DNA of 64,000 nt from Mesorhizobium helmanticense. Lineage in GTDB: Bacteria; Pseudomonadota; Alphaproteobacteria; Rhizobiales; Rhizobiaceae. The notes beneath the pieces were generated by a model, which saw nothing but the letters and a program-made list of their open reading frames with translations, did no database searches and had not been told where the DNA came from. Below are positions 18,551 through 27,327 of this stretch, piece after piece. Within the stretch, counting starts at the first letter, position 1. The number at the start of each line of letters is the position of its first letter. The translations under genes and the position numbers were made by a program. The stretch spans positions 124,001 to 188,000 of the forward strand of contig NZ_PZJX01000027.1 in NCBI RefSeq assembly GCF_003034915.1, in the 5' to 3' direction.

Positions 18551-19891
18551 TCAGAGTCGGATTGCCACCTGCGTCCCGGCCGTGCTGCTTGTCATGCAGA
18601 CCTGACCCCGATGGTTTGCAACGATCTGCTTCACCAGGCTCAAACCAAGACCTGCGCCTGTGCTTCGCGGGGTGACGCGATAAAAAGGCTCAAAAACCAG
18701 TTCCCGATGCTCTGCCGGTATGCCTGGTCCTTCATCGGCCACGTTGATCTCTGCGTCGGCTGAGACCGAGATCGTGATCATCCCGGTATTGCCGCCATGG
18801 TCGATTGCATTGCGAACCAGATTGCTGATCGCTCTCGGCAAGGCGGAAGGACTGCCGCGCCGCTCGAGGCTTTCCACTTCACTTTGGAAGGAAATCTGGT
18901 AGCCGGCAGCGATCGCCAGAGGTGCGAGGTCGGCAACGACCGTTCGTGCGATTTCGACGAGATCGACCCTTCCGTGCAGATCGGTCGCCTGGTCGTTGCG
19001 CTCGAAATCGAGGAGTTGCTCTGCCGTCTCGGCCAAACGCGCAACGTCGGCCAACAATCGCCTGCGATCCTGGTTCTCGGGCATCCCGTCGATCCGCGTC
19101 TGCATGATAGCGATAGGTGTTCTGAGCTCATGCGCCGCGTCGATCAGGAAGCGCTGGCGTTTCCGGAACTCATTCTCGAGCCGCTCGAGTGTTCCATTGA
19201 ACGCAATGACCAGCGGAGCGACTTCCTTGGGAATGCCGTCCACCGGAAGGCGTACTCCGTACCGGCGTGGTTCAATCTGTGATGCTTTGTGAGCGACGTC
19301 GCTCACGCCGGCCAGAGCGCGCGCGACGATGCGGGGAACGGCAAGGAAGATCGCAGGCAATGCAATTGCGATCAAAGAGACGTAGATCGGGTAAGTGCTG
19401 GCCAGAAGGGTGAGAACGGGCCAGCCCTTGTCAGCGAAGCCGCCAGACAGAATTCGGACCTCACCCACAACAGTCTCTACGTTTTCGACCGAGGCAATCT
19501 CATTTGTACCGGCCGATCCCCTGATATCTGCGTCCTGGAACAGGTGCACCAGAGGCGCGACCTCGGCGTAGGGAACTGGTACGGTGCCGTAGGATACCGA
19601 GGCACCGTCCGTCGTGGCCGCGACATACCAAAGTCCGCTGTTCTGCGTTTTGAGCGACCTCAGCTTCGGTGTATCGCGCAACTGAAATTTTCCTTGCGGA
19701 TCGCGTTCCACAGCCTCCGCCAACACGGCGCTGATTTTGTCCTCCACGGCCACGTTCGGCGAAAGGATCATCGCTCCGTAGACGCAAAGCCCGATGATCA
19801 CGGCGGCAATCACAGCGACGATGACGAGACTGAGCTGCCAGCTCAGCTTCCACCAAAGTGACGGATCCAACCTGTTGGCCACGTGCATCAT
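18551..19891 (-). CDS. Two-component sensor histidine kinase
   Basis: A 446-residue inner-membrane kinase. Transmembrane helices lie at about 18-42 and 160-185, flanking a periplasmic sensor of about 115 residues. A HAMP-like linker follows, then the H-box FLIDAAHELRTPIAIM with phospho-His 254, N-box NLVRNAIDHGG, and G-boxes DEGPGIP and GAGLGLSLVKQI. The start overlaps the response-regulator stop by four bases, so regulator and kinase are coupled. The domain order is of the EnvZ/QseC type; the signal is unknown. The frameshifted DUF3313 lipoprotein gene follows 130 bases downstream. Confidence 0.93.
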   Translation of the reverse strand: MMHVANRLDPSLWWKLSWQLSLVIVAVIAAVIIGLCVYGAMILSPNVAVEDKISAVLAEAVERDPQGKFQLRDTPKLRSLKTQNSGLWYVAATTDGASVSYGTVPVPYAEVAPLVHLFQDADIRGSAGTNEIASVENVETVVGEVRILSGGFADKGWPVLTLLASTYPIYVSLIAIALPAIFLAVPRIVARALAGVSDVAHKASQIEPRRYGVRLPVDGIPKEVAPLVIAFNGTLERLENEFRKRQRFLIDAAHELRTPIAIMQTRIDGMPENQDRRRLLADVARLAETAEQLLDFERNDQATDLHGRVDLVEIARTVVADLAPLAIAAGYQISFQSEVESLERRGSPSALPRAISNLVRNAIDHGGNTGMITISVSADAEINVADEGPGIPAEHRELVFEPFYRVTPRSTGAGLGLSLVKQIVANHRGQVCMTSSTAGTQVAIRL

Positions 19892-20559
19892 TCTTCCTTC
19901 AGGAGATAGCCGACGCCCCGGATGTTGTGGATAGCGACGCCGGCGCCGGCATCCAGCAGTCGCTTGCGCAGCCTGGAAATGTGCGCATCGAGCGCGTTCG
20001 ACTGGATCTCTTCTTCGTAATTGTAGACCGCCGCTTCGAGCGTCGACCGAAGAACGGTTTTGTCTTTCCGCTTGGCTAGCGCCGCCAGAACTAGAAGTTC
20101 GCGTCTGGGCAGATCGAGCGGGATCGTGTCGACGGTCACGCTCAAATGCAAGGGATCGATCAGCATCCGACCCGCAGTGAGATGAAGTTCCGCCAGACTT
20201 GCTGGTCGCCGCAGAACAGCGCGCAGGCGGGCCATCAACTCTTCGACAAGAAACGGCTTGCCCATATAGTCGTCAGCGCCGACGTTGAGACCTTCGACAC
20301 GCTCCATTGGCTCGTTGCGCGCCGTCAGCACGATGATCGGCGTGTCCGCTCCAGTCCGCCGCAATTCGGGGATAAAGGTCAATCCCTCGCCATCGGGCAA
20401 GCGGCGATCCAGGAGGATCGCATCGTAAACATTCTGGTGCGTCAACTCGATTGCGTCAGCGAGGTGCATCGTGTGGTCGGTGACGATGCCGTGCTTTCTC
20501 AGTGCCACCGACAGCGCATCCGCCAGTTGCCTTTCGTCCTCTATCAGTAGAATTCTCAT
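19888..20559 (-). CDS. Two-component response regulator, OmpR/PhoB family
   Basis: A 223-residue regulator. Receiver domain with acidic pocket E7-D8, phospho-acceptor Asp51 in ILLDRRLPDGEG, Thr in VLTARNE and Lys in GADDYMGKPF; C-terminal winged helix with ELLVLAALAKRKDK and ALDAHISRLRKRL, ending RGVGYLLKEE. First gene of a two-gene operon with the kinase at 18551-19891 (ATG overlaps its TGA). The PhoB-type winged helix is slightly atypical (LPRRELLVL instead of LTxxEFxLL). Confidence 0.95.
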   Translation of the reverse strand: MRILLIEDERQLADALSVALRKHGIVTDHTMHLADAIELTHQNVYDAILLDRRLPDGEGLTFIPELRRTGADTPIIVLTARNEPMERVEGLNVGADDYMGKPFLVEELMARLRAVLRRPASLAELHLTAGRMLIDPLHLSVTVDTIPLDLPRRELLVLAALAKRKDKTVLRSTLEAAVYNYEEEIQSNALDAHISRLRKRLLDAGAGVAIHNIRGVGYLLKEE

Positions 20560-20716
20560 CGCCTTCCTGCTTTTTGCGCACCCGGTGTTTCCATCACCAA
20601 GATTGCAGCAGCATTGCGGAGCTTGCAGTCAGGTAAAGCTGAAATTGTGGAGGCCTAAACTGGATATATGAGGTCCGCGACCTCTCGACAGATCCTAGTC
20701 TAAACCGTCAGGCCTC

Positions 20717-21739
20717 TCAGGCAGCGAGCTTGCGCGTCGTGCCCAGTGCTTCCTCGACCGTGTCGAGGAACATTTCCGCGCAGGCTTTCCAGCTGTAGCG
20801 CATTGCGCGCTGGCGCGCCTCGGCGCGGTCGACGTGAAGGGCGGCAAGTGCTGCCTGCCGCAAATCGTCAGCTACCGAGCCGCCAACGCCGTCGCCGACA
20901 ATGTCGATCGGGCCGGTCACCGGATAGGCGGCGACCGGCGTGCCGCTGGCCAGCGCCTCGATGATGACGTTGCCGAAGGTGTCGGTGCGGCTGGGGAAGA
21001 CGAAGACATCGGCCGAGGCATAGATTTCGGCCAGTTCGTCGTTCGGGCGATGGCCGAGGAAATGGGCTTGCGGATATTTCGCCTTGAGCCTGCCCAGTTC
21101 CGGGCCTTCGCCGACGATCACCTTGCTGCCCGGCAATTCGAGGTCGAGGAAAGCGCTCAAATTCTTTTCGATCGCGACGCGGCCGACGCAGAGGAAGATC
21201 GGTCCCTCGAGACCCAGATCCTTCCGCTTGTCCGGCCGAAAATGGTCGGTGTCGACGCCGCGCGTCCACGGCCTCAGCTTGGTGAAGCCGCGTGCGGCGA
21301 GGTCGTCGGCCAGCGACTGGGTGGCGACCAGCGTGCCTTGCCCGGAATTGTGGAAATCGCGAAGCCAGCGATAGGCCCAGGCTTCCGGCACGGGCAATCG
21401 CGCGCTCAGATATTCGGGAAAACGCGTGTGATAACTCGTCGTGAACGGCCGGCCCGTGTTGCGGCAGTAACGCCGCGCCATGATGCCGAGCGGGCCTTCG
21501 GTGACGATGTGGATATGATCCGCCTTGCGCTCGGCAATCAGCCGCGCGACATGGCCCGGCGTCGTCAGCGCCAGCCTGATGTCGGGATAGGTCGGCAAGG
21601 GCAAGGTGCGGAAAATGTTCGGGGTCAGGAAGTCCGCTTCGACGTCGAAGGATTTCAGGGTCTCGGACAGCCGCTCCAGCGTGTGGACGACGCCGTTTAC
21701 TTGCGGGCGCCAGGCGTCGGTGACCATCAGGATGCGCAT
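20717..21739 (-). CDS. Glycosyltransferase family 4 (GT-B)
   Basis: A 340-residue GT-B glycosyltransferase. It begins MRILMVTDAWRPQVNGVVHT, the usual N-terminus of GT4 alpha-mannosyl/glucosyl transferases, contains FTTSYHTRFPEYLSARLP, and in the C-terminal domain FLCVGRVAIEKNL and the E-x7-E region PSRTDTFGNVIIEALASGTP. The ATG at 21737-21739 has AAGGACC upstream; the frame is open 75 codons further but that stretch is low-complexity and not conserved. Such proteins add sugars to membrane lipids or envelope glycans; acceptor unknown. Confidence 0.92.
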   Translation of the reverse strand: MRILMVTDAWRPQVNGVVHTLERLSETLKSFDVEADFLTPNIFRTLPLPTYPDIRLALTTPGHVARLIAERKADHIHIVTEGPLGIMARRYCRNTGRPFTTSYHTRFPEYLSARLPVPEAWAYRWLRDFHNSGQGTLVATQSLADDLAARGFTKLRPWTRGVDTDHFRPDKRKDLGLEGPIFLCVGRVAIEKNLSAFLDLELPGSKVIVGEGPELGRLKAKYPQAHFLGHRPNDELAEIYASADVFVFPSRTDTFGNVIIEALASGTPVAAYPVTGPIDIVGDGVGGSVADDLRQAALAALHVDRAEARQRAMRYSWKACAEMFLDTVEEALGTTRKLAA

Positions 21740-21985
21740 GGCGGTCCTTTGCCCATGAAGTCGTCGGTTGCCTTGCCGCGATGCCTGAATGGCGACCAGG
21801 CCGCCGCTCCCGCTTCGCTCCAGCGCACCTCGCTCCAGCGCACCCTGGCGGGCACAGGGTCGAATCGATGCCGAGGGGCCGAATCGATAGAGGTCGCGCG
21901 CTTCATGCGCGCTCTTCAGCATGGTTTCATGACGGGCGGATGAAGGCATGGCCTGCGGGCGCACTCCGGAATGCCGAAATGCAGG

Positions 21986-23398
21986 TCAGGCCGGCACCTT
22001 GATGACGGCACGCAAGCCGCCGAGCGGGCTGTCGTCGAGCATGATGTCGCCGCCATGGCTGCGGACAATGTCGCGTGCGATGGCGAGGCCAAGCCCGGTG
22101 CCGCTGGCGTCAAGGTTGCGGGCCTCGTCAAGCCGCACGAACGGCTTGAAAACCTCCTCGCGCTTCTGGGCCGGGATGCCCGGCCCGTCATCGTCGATGG
22201 TGACGAGCAGCGAGCCGCGACCATGGTCGGCTTTGATCTCCACCGTCTGGGCATAACGGAAGGCGTTGCCGACGACATTGGACAGCAACCGGGCGAAGGC
22301 GCGGGGCCGCACCTGCACATGCGGATCGCCGGCAAGCGTGGTCGACAGTTTGCGCTTGCGCAGCGTGGCCTCTTCGCCAAGCTTCTCGAAATAGGCCTCA
22401 AGGTCGAAACGGCCGGTGTCCTCCGCCGCTTCGCCACGGGCAAAGGCGAGGTAGCCTTCCAGCATCGACTGCATGTCGTCGATGTCCTGGCCGAGCGCCT
22501 CGGTGTCGGCCTTGGTCCCGGTCAGCGCAAGCTGCAGCTTGAAGCGGGTGAGGATGGTTCTGAGATCATGGCTGACGCCGGTCAGCATGGCGGTGCGCTG
22601 CTCGAGCTGGCGTTCGATGCGCTCGCGCATCTGGATGAAGGCAAAGCCGGCACGACGCACCTCCTCGGCGCCGCGCGGACGGAAATCGCGCGGCATCGGC
22701 CGGCCCTTGCCGAAGCTCTCGGCGGCCTCGGCCAGGTTCAGGATCGGCCGGATCTGGTTGCGCAGGAAGGGGATGGCGATCATCAGCAGCACCAGCGAGG
22801 TGCCGACCATCCAGATCAGGAAAATGTGGGTGTTCGATGCATAGGCCTGACTGCGGCGCACGAAAACGCGCAGCACCTTGCCCTCGAGCTGGACGCGGAC
22901 CTCGACGATGTTGGAATTGCCGACCGTGTCTATCCAGAACGGACGGTTGATCTGGCGGGTGATCTCGGAGGAAAGAATTTCATCGAGGATCGAGAAGAAA
23001 GGTTTTGGGCCCGGCGGCGGCAATGGGTCGGGCGGCAGCAGATCGACCTTCAACTGCATGCGGTCCTGAGCGATGCGGATGATGTTGGCATAATCGGCGT
23101 CGTGCGGATAGGTTTCGATCAAATCGATGATCGCGGCAATGTCGCTGATCGTGGCCTGCGACAGGCGCTGGGTAACGGTCTGCCAGTGGCGTTCCATGAA
23201 GACAAAGGCGACGACAGACTGCAGCAGGATCATCGGCGCGATAACGATGATCAGCGAGCGGGCATAGAGCCGCTTGGGCATATAGAGCGCAACGTAACGC
23301 CAGAACCGGTTCCAGGCGCGCGGCATGGCCTTGAGCGCCCGCGTGGCGCGGGCGCTCAAGCCGTTATCTCCCGGCTTTTCCAGATCCGTGGTCGCCAT
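21986..23398 (-). CDS. Sensor histidine kinase (EnvZ-like), partner of PetR-type regulator
   Basis: A 470-residue inner-membrane kinase: helices at about 46-68 and 190-212, a periplasmic domain rich in Pro near 122-135, HAMP linker, H-box LTGVSHDLRTILTRFKLQL with phospho-His 277, N-box LLSNVVGNAFRYA, and G-boxes DDDGPGIP and GTGLGLAIARDI. The SHDLRT box and overall order are those of EnvZ. It follows the petP/petR-type genes on the same strand, separated by 192 bases that carry two palindromic elements. Probably the cognate kinase of the regulator at 23591-24310. Confidence 0.93.
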   Translation of the reverse strand: MATTDLEKPGDNGLSARATRALKAMPRAWNRFWRYVALYMPKRLYARSLIIVIAPMILLQSVVAFVFMERHWQTVTQRLSQATISDIAAIIDLIETYPHDADYANIIRIAQDRMQLKVDLLPPDPLPPPGPKPFFSILDEILSSEITRQINRPFWIDTVGNSNIVEVRVQLEGKVLRVFVRRSQAYASNTHIFLIWMVGTSLVLLMIAIPFLRNQIRPILNLAEAAESFGKGRPMPRDFRPRGAEEVRRAGFAFIQMRERIERQLEQRTAMLTGVSHDLRTILTRFKLQLALTGTKADTEALGQDIDDMQSMLEGYLAFARGEAAEDTGRFDLEAYFEKLGEEATLRKRKLSTTLAGDPHVQVRPRAFARLLSNVVGNAFRYAQTVEIKADHGRGSLLVTIDDDGPGIPAQKREEVFKPFVRLDEARNLDASGTGLGLAIARDIVRSHGGDIMLDDSPLGGLRAVIKVPA

Positions 23399-23478
23399 TC
23401 GCCCTTTTGCTCATCCGCGGGCCACTCAACAAGAGGCCCGCAAGCGCAGTGCCGCACTTGCAATTTTCGACTTTACGC

Positions 23479-23581
23479 GTGTCGCCATCTCAAAACCGTT
23501 TCGCACTTTTGGCGACATGCATTTTCCGTTTGATGCATGTCGTTATCCCAAAACCGCTTCGCACTTTTGGGCGACATGCAT
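23479..23581. repeat. Two tandem copies of the TGCATGTCG palindromic element
   Basis: Copy one spans 23479-23521 and copy two 23533-23581. Each has TGTCG...CGACATGCA arms around a (C)CAAAACCG centre with TTCGCACTTTTGG. Copy two has a 10-base stem (ATGCATGTCG with CGACATGCAT) and ends 10 bases from the petR-type stop. They lie between a response regulator and its kinase, where folded RNA could set the ratio of the two products. Confidence 0.8.
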
Positions 23582-23590
23582 CGCGGCAGT

Positions 23591-24310
23591 CTATTCCACG
23601 CTGAGCCGATACCCAATACCGCGCACGGTCTGCAGCCAGACCGGATTGGACGGGTCGCGTTCGATCTTGCGGCGCAGCCGGTTGATCTGGACGTCGATCG
23701 TGCGCTCGCCAACTTCGGAATCATCGCCGACAAGTTCGTGGCGCGGGATCGTCTCGCCTGCTCGCGCCGCGAAGATCGCCAGGATCTCCTGTTCGCGGTC
23801 GGTCAGCTTGAGGGCCTCGCCGCCGCGCTTGAGTTCCCGCCGGGCGATCTGGAACGTGTAAGGGCCGAAGACCAGTTGCTCGACCTTCGGCGTCGTCGCC
23901 GGGCCACCGCGGCGCAGGATGTTGTTGATGCGCAGGATCAATTCGCGCGGATCGAACGGCTTCGGCAGATAGTCGTCGGCGCCGGCCTCAAGCCCGGTGA
24001 TGCGGCTGTCGGTTTCCGACAGCGCGGTAAGCATGAGGATCGGCACGTTCTTTTCGGCTCTGAGCGCCTTGGTAAGGTCGACGCCGGTTTCGCCCGGCAT
24101 CATGACATCGAGCACGAGCAGATCGAAATCGAGGCCGGCGAGCTTGCGCCGCGCCTCGCCGGAATTTCCAGCAACAGTGACGCGAAAGCCGTTCTCGGTC
24201 AGATATTGCTTGAGAAGATTGCGGATACGGGTGTCGTCATCGACCACCAGCAGATGCGGTGCATCGTCGTCCGGTGCTGCCGGCTGATCAACCTTTTCAA
24301 TGGTCTCCAT
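23591..24310 (-). CDS. petR: Response regulator, OmpR family (PetR-like)
   Basis: A 239-residue regulator. Receiver: LLVVDDDTRIRN, phospho-acceptor Asp68 in LLVLDVMMPGETG, LTALSETDSRITGLEAGADD and Lys in DYLPKPFDPREL. The C-terminal winged helix contains LTDREQEILAIFAARAGETI and TIDVQINRLRRKIE, ending QTVRGIGYRLSVE. The start at 24308-24310 lies inside the end of the MarR gene (14-base overlap), which is the petP-petR order known from Rhodobacter, where the pair is needed for cytochrome bc1 expression. The symbol rests on this order and on family type. Confidence 0.9.
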   Translation of the reverse strand: METIEKVDQPAAPDDDAPHLLVVDDDTRIRNLLKQYLTENGFRVTVAGNSGEARRKLAGLDFDLLVLDVMMPGETGVDLTKALRAEKNVPILMLTALSETDSRITGLEAGADDYLPKPFDPRELILRINNILRRGGPATTPKVEQLVFGPYTFQIARRELKRGGEALKLTDREQEILAIFAARAGETIPRHELVGDDSEVGERTIDVQINRLRRKIERDPSNPVWLQTVRGIGYRLSVE

Positions 24311-24833
24311 GGCTTTTCCCTGACATTTTTGCGGGCACAATGTCGATCTGCGCCCTTAGTTCCGGATTGACCATCGCCTCCAGGAAGCGTTCGATCAAGG
24401 CGCGTTCGCTGGCTCCGGAATCTTCCAATGCAGCACGGATGCGGCGCGACTGTGGCCGCGCCAGCGCCAGCGCCAGGGCGCGGCCCCTGGCGGTGGGGTA
24501 AAGTTCGCGCTGCCGGCGGTCGCGCGGACCCTGCAATTGCACGACATGGTCGGTGTCGATCAATTGCTTGAGCACGCGCGCCAGGCTCTGCTTGGTGATC
24601 TTCAAGACATCGAGCAGTTCGGCGACCGTCAGGCCCGGCCTGCGATTGACGAAATGCAGGACCCGGTGATGGGCGCGGCCGAACCCGTAATCGGCGAGGA
24701 TCTGGTCCGGATCTGAGGTGAAATCGCGATAGGCGAAGAAGAACAATTCGATGATGGCGAAGTCGATGCCGTCCTCGTCGGCGATCGCCGTCCTGATCGG
24801 TTTTCCGGCTGGGTGGCTGCGATCCGTCATCAT
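24297..24833 (-). CDS. petP: MarR family transcriptional regulator (PetP-like)
   Basis: A 178-residue winged-helix regulator. HTH region: HRVLHFVNRRPGLTVAELLD then LKITKQSLARVLKQLIDTDH; wing: LQGPRDRRQRELYPTARG. Two in-frame ATGs open the gene; GGAG spacing favours the second (24828-24830). It overlaps petR by 14 bases. A near-perfect palindrome just upstream (24850-24883) is a likely autoregulatory operator. PetP identity is inferred from gene order; no function beyond regulation is shown. Confidence 0.88.
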   Translation of the reverse strand: MMTDRSHPAGKPIRTAIADEDGIDFAIIELFFFAYRDFTSDPDQILADYGFGRAHHRVLHFVNRRPGLTVAELLDVLKITKQSLARVLKQLIDTDHVVQLQGPRDRRQRELYPTARGRALALALARPQSRRIRAALEDSGASERALIERFLEAMVNPELRAQIDIVPAKMSGKSHGDH

Positions 24834-24849
24834 TTCTCCGATGGAAACA

Positions 24850-24883
24850 GGAAATTATGTCAGTACTATTGACGTAATTTTCC
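24850..24883. promoter_or_regulatory. Palindromic operator upstream of petP-like gene
   Basis: GGAAATTATGTCA (24850-24862) faces GACGTAATTTTCC (24871-24883), an inverted repeat with arms of about 13 bases and an 8-base AT-rich centre, 17 bases upstream of the petP start. It is in the right place to block transcription and has MarR-site size. Binding by the adjacent MarR protein is inference. Confidence 0.6.
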
Positions 24884-25097
24884 GGCGATGGTAATTTTTG
24901 ACAAGCTTTTCGGCGGATTGCGAACGAAAAGGCAAGGGACGTCCGTTTTTCCGGAACTTCCTGAGTTTGCCAGACCTCAAATATCCGCTTACGCTTCGAG
25001 GCACTCTACGCTTTGAGAAATGGGGCCGCCCGGCGCGGCCGACACGAAAAACGCAACGACACAATGATATGCGGGCCGTCGCCCGCGGGAGGTTATC

Positions 25098-25991
25098 ATG
25101 GCATCCGTTCCTTTCGACCAAATGGATGGCTTTATCTGGATCAACGGCGAGTTCGTCAAATGGGCCGACGCCAAGATCCACGTCCTGACCCATGGTCTGC
25201 ACTATGCCAGCGCGGTGTTCGAGGGCGAGCGCGCCTATGGCGGCGAGATTTTCAAGCTGACCGAGCACAGCGAACGCCTGCATGAATCGGCACGCCTGCT
25301 CGGCTTCAAGATTCCCTATTCGGTTGCCGAGATCGACGATGCCTGCCGCACGCTGCTGAAGAAGCAAGGGTTCCAGGACGCCTATGTGCGGCCGATCGCC
25401 TGGCGCGGCAGCGAACAGATGGGGGTTTCGGCGCAGAACAGCCGCATCAACTGCGCCATCGCCATCTGGCAGTGGCCGAGCTATTTCGACCCCGCGCAGA
25501 AGCTGAAAGGCATCCGTCTCGATGTGGCGGAATGGCGCCGCCCCGATCCGCGCACCGCGCCGTCGAAATCTAAAGCCGCCGGTCTCTACATGATCTGCAC
25601 AATGTCCAAGCATGCCGCCGAAGCCAAGGGCTATGCCGACGCCATGATGCTCGACTGGCGCGGGCAAGTCGCCGAAGCAACGGGCGCCAATATCTTCTTC
25701 GTCAAGGACGGCAAGATCCAGACGCCGAAGCCCGATTGCTTCCTCGACGGCATCACCCGTCGTACGGTCGTCGGCCTTGCCAGGGATCGCGGCCTCGAGG
25801 TGATCGAGCGCGCCATCATGCCGGAAGAGCTGGAAGGCTTCGAGCAGTGCTTCCTGACCGGGACGGCAGCCGAGGTGACGCCGGTTTCGGAAATCGGTCC
25901 ATACCGATTCGAGGTCGGCGAAATCGCCAAGACGCTGATGAATGACTATTCTGCGGCCGTTCAACCCAAGCACGCGATCGCCGCAGAATAA
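25098..25991 (+). CDS. ilvE: Branched-chain amino acid aminotransferase
   Basis: A 297-residue fold-type IV PLP transaminase that interconverts Leu, Ile and Val with their 2-oxo acids. It starts MASVPFDQMDGFIWINGEFV, has LTHGLHYASAVFEGERAY, the PLP lysine in the SKSKAAGLYMICTMSK segment, GQVAEATGANIFFVKDGKI and FLTGTAAEVTPVSEIG. GGGAGG-type ribosome-binding site just upstream of the ATG. A clear terminator follows the stop, so it is monocistronic. Divergent from petP. Confidence 0.96.
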   Translation: MASVPFDQMDGFIWINGEFVKWADAKIHVLTHGLHYASAVFEGERAYGGEIFKLTEHSERLHESARLLGFKIPYSVAEIDDACRTLLKKQGFQDAYVRPIAWRGSEQMGVSAQNSRINCAIAIWQWPSYFDPAQKLKGIRLDVAEWRRPDPRTAPSKSKAAGLYMICTMSKHAAEAKGYADAMMLDWRGQVAEATGANIFFVKDGKIQTPKPDCFLDGITRRTVVGLARDRGLEVIERAIMPEELEGFEQCFLTGTAAEVTPVSEIGPYRFEVGEIAKTLMNDYSAAVQPKHAIAAE

Positions 25992-26018
25992 CGAAAGTCA
26001 CAGCTTTTTTTACAAGTA

Positions 26019-26048
26019 GGGGCGGTTTTCGGGCCGCCTCTTTTATTT
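26019..26048 (+). terminator. Rho-independent terminator after ilvE
   Basis: GGGGCGG (26019-26025) pairs with CCGCCTC (26034-26040) around TTTTCGGG, followed by TTTTATTT. Placed 28 bases after the ilvE stop. Confidence 0.8.
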
Positions 26049-26136
26049 AAGCAGTTCTGCATTTGACTTTCGTCCAATTCGGCGTCTCATGATGCTGTCG
26101 GCCCGGGAGGCTGGCAGCTATGGAGGGACTGGTACT

Positions 26137-26454
26137 ATGGACATGAACACGCTTCTTCCGATCATTATTCAGGTGATTACGGGTGTCATCGGTGGTCAGG
26201 CGGTGGGCGCGGCGATCAAGACGGCGGCGATGGGTCAGCTTCCCAAGATCCTTGGTGGCGCCGTTGGCGGCGTCGGCGGCGCAGCCATCCTCGGTAGCCT
26301 GCTCGGCGGCGGCACAGTCGACCCGGCAGCGGCGGCAGCGGCAACGGGCGGATTGGGCAGTGCGCTTAATCTGCAAAACATCATCGGCGGCGCCGGTGGT
26401 GGCGCCATTCTGACCGGCATCATCGGCGCGGTCATGAATGCAATGAAGAAATAG
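26137..26454 (+). CDS. Small Gly/Ala-rich hydrophobic protein of unknown function
   Basis: A 105-residue protein, MDMNTLLPIIIQVITGVIGG at the start, followed by glycine-rich stretches (GGAVGGVGGAAILGSLLGGG, GGAGGGAILTGIIGAV) resembling membrane-associated glycine-zipper proteins. The ATG at 26137 has GGAGGGA upstream; a longer frame from 26089 exists but lacks a site. A perfect 11-base-stem terminator follows. I do not recognise a named family. It may be a membrane or cell-envelope protein. Confidence 0.75.
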   Translation: MDMNTLLPIIIQVITGVIGGQAVGAAIKTAAMGQLPKILGGAVGGVGGAAILGSLLGGGTVDPAAAAAATGGLGSALNLQNIIGGAGGGAILTGIIGAVMNAMKK

Positions 26455-26475
26455 GCTTGGCGGTTTCGGGCTTTC

Positions 26476-26501
26476 AAATGGGCGGCTTTGGCCGCCCATT
26501 T
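26476..26501 (+). terminator. Terminator after the glycine-rich gene
   Basis: AAATGGGCGGC (26476-26486), loop TTTG, GCCGCCCATTT (26491-26501): a perfect 11-base stem ending in T residues, 22 bases after the stop codon. Confidence 0.85.
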
Positions 26502-26550
26502 CCATTTCAGCCTGGTCTGTCATGACGGTGGACGCCAGTTGCTTGTGTCC

Positions 26551-26653
26551 CTAAAGCGCGTCGCTTGAACGAATTCACGCGACACGCTTTAGGTTCTTGT
26601 TTTTATGCATGTCGTTATCGCAAAACCGCTGCACACTTTTGCGCGACATGCAT
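26551..26653. repeat. Composite palindromic element: AAAGCG unit plus TGCATGTCG unit
   Basis: Unit A at 26551-26592 has CTAAAGCG...CGCTTTAG arms around GAACGAATTC. Unit B at 26605-26653 has ATGCATGTCG/CGACATGCAT-type arms around CAAAACCGCTGCACACTTTT. A GTTCTTGTTTTT linker joins them. The same two-unit layout with the same linker occurs at 32204-32299, so this is a mobile or duplicated composite. It ends 32 bases before the MBL gene. Confidence 0.85.
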
Positions 26654-26685
26654 TACATCAGGAACGCCACCGCGAAAGGACGATC

Positions 26686-27327
26686 ATGGGTCAACTCAAT
26701 GCCGGTATCGTGCCGGTCACGCCCTTCCAGCAAAACTGCACCATCCTCTTCGACATGGACGACAAACAAGGCGTTGTCGTCGATCCGGGCGGCGACATCG
26801 ACAAGGTGCTGGCAGTGCTGAAGGAGAATGCCATCACCGCCGGCGCGATCTGGATCACCCATGGTCATATCGATCATGCGGGCGGCGCAATGGAACTGAA
26901 GGAGGCGCTCGGGGTCGAGATTGTCGGCCCGCATGAGGCCGACCGTCCACTGCTCGCCAATCTCGAGAGCCAGGCGAAACTTTACGGCATCACCGATGCC
27001 GTGCGCAATTGCGTGCCCGACCGTTTTCTCAGAGAGGGCGACACCGTCTCGTTCGGCCAGCACGCGTTCGAGGTCTTCCATTGCCCCGGTCACGCGCCGG
27101 GCCATGTCGTCTACTACAACCGTGCGGCCAAATTCGCCCATGTCGGCGATGTCCTGTTTCGCGGCTCCATCGGGCGAACCGACCTGCCGGGCGGTGACCA
27201 TGCCGCACTGATTGCCTCGATCAAAAACAAGCTTTTGCCGCTTGGCGACGGCATCGGCTTCATCTGCGGTCATGGTCCTGGCGGCCGCTTCGGCGAGGAG
27301 CGGCGGAGCAATCCGTTCCTGGTCTAG
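26686..27327 (+). CDS. MBL fold metallo-hydrolase (glyoxalase II-like)
   Basis: A 213-residue metallo-beta-lactamase-fold hydrolase. Metal ligands: THGHIDHAGG, His in CPGHAPGHVVY, Asp in HVGDVLFRGSIGRTDLPGGD and His in CGHGPGGRFGEER. The GSIGRTD motif is that of YcbL-type glyoxalase II relatives, which cleave thioesters such as S-lactoylglutathione. The ATG at 26686 follows a GAAAGGA site; the upstream in-frame extension is made of the palindromic element. An inverted-repeat element begins at its stop codon. Confidence 0.92.
   Translation: MGQLNAGIVPVTPFQQNCTILFDMDDKQGVVVDPGGDIDKVLAVLKENAITAGAIWITHGHIDHAGGAMELKEALGVEIVGPHEADRPLLANLESQAKLYGITDAVRNCVPDRFLREGDTVSFGQHAFEVFHCPGHAPGHVVYYNRAAKFAHVGDVLFRGSIGRTDLPGGDHAALIASIKNKLLPLGDGIGFICGHGPGGRFGEERRSNPFLV

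Noticed and set aside
21806-21850. Short tandem repeat GCTCCAGCGCACC upstream of the glycosyltransferase
   Set aside because: Two 15-base copies in a GC-rich spacer are easily explained by slippage; no site or structure is suggested.
20834-21943. 369-codon plus frame opposite the glycosyltransferase
   Set aside because: Antisense shadow; the minus-strand frame has a clear GT4 signature and start site.
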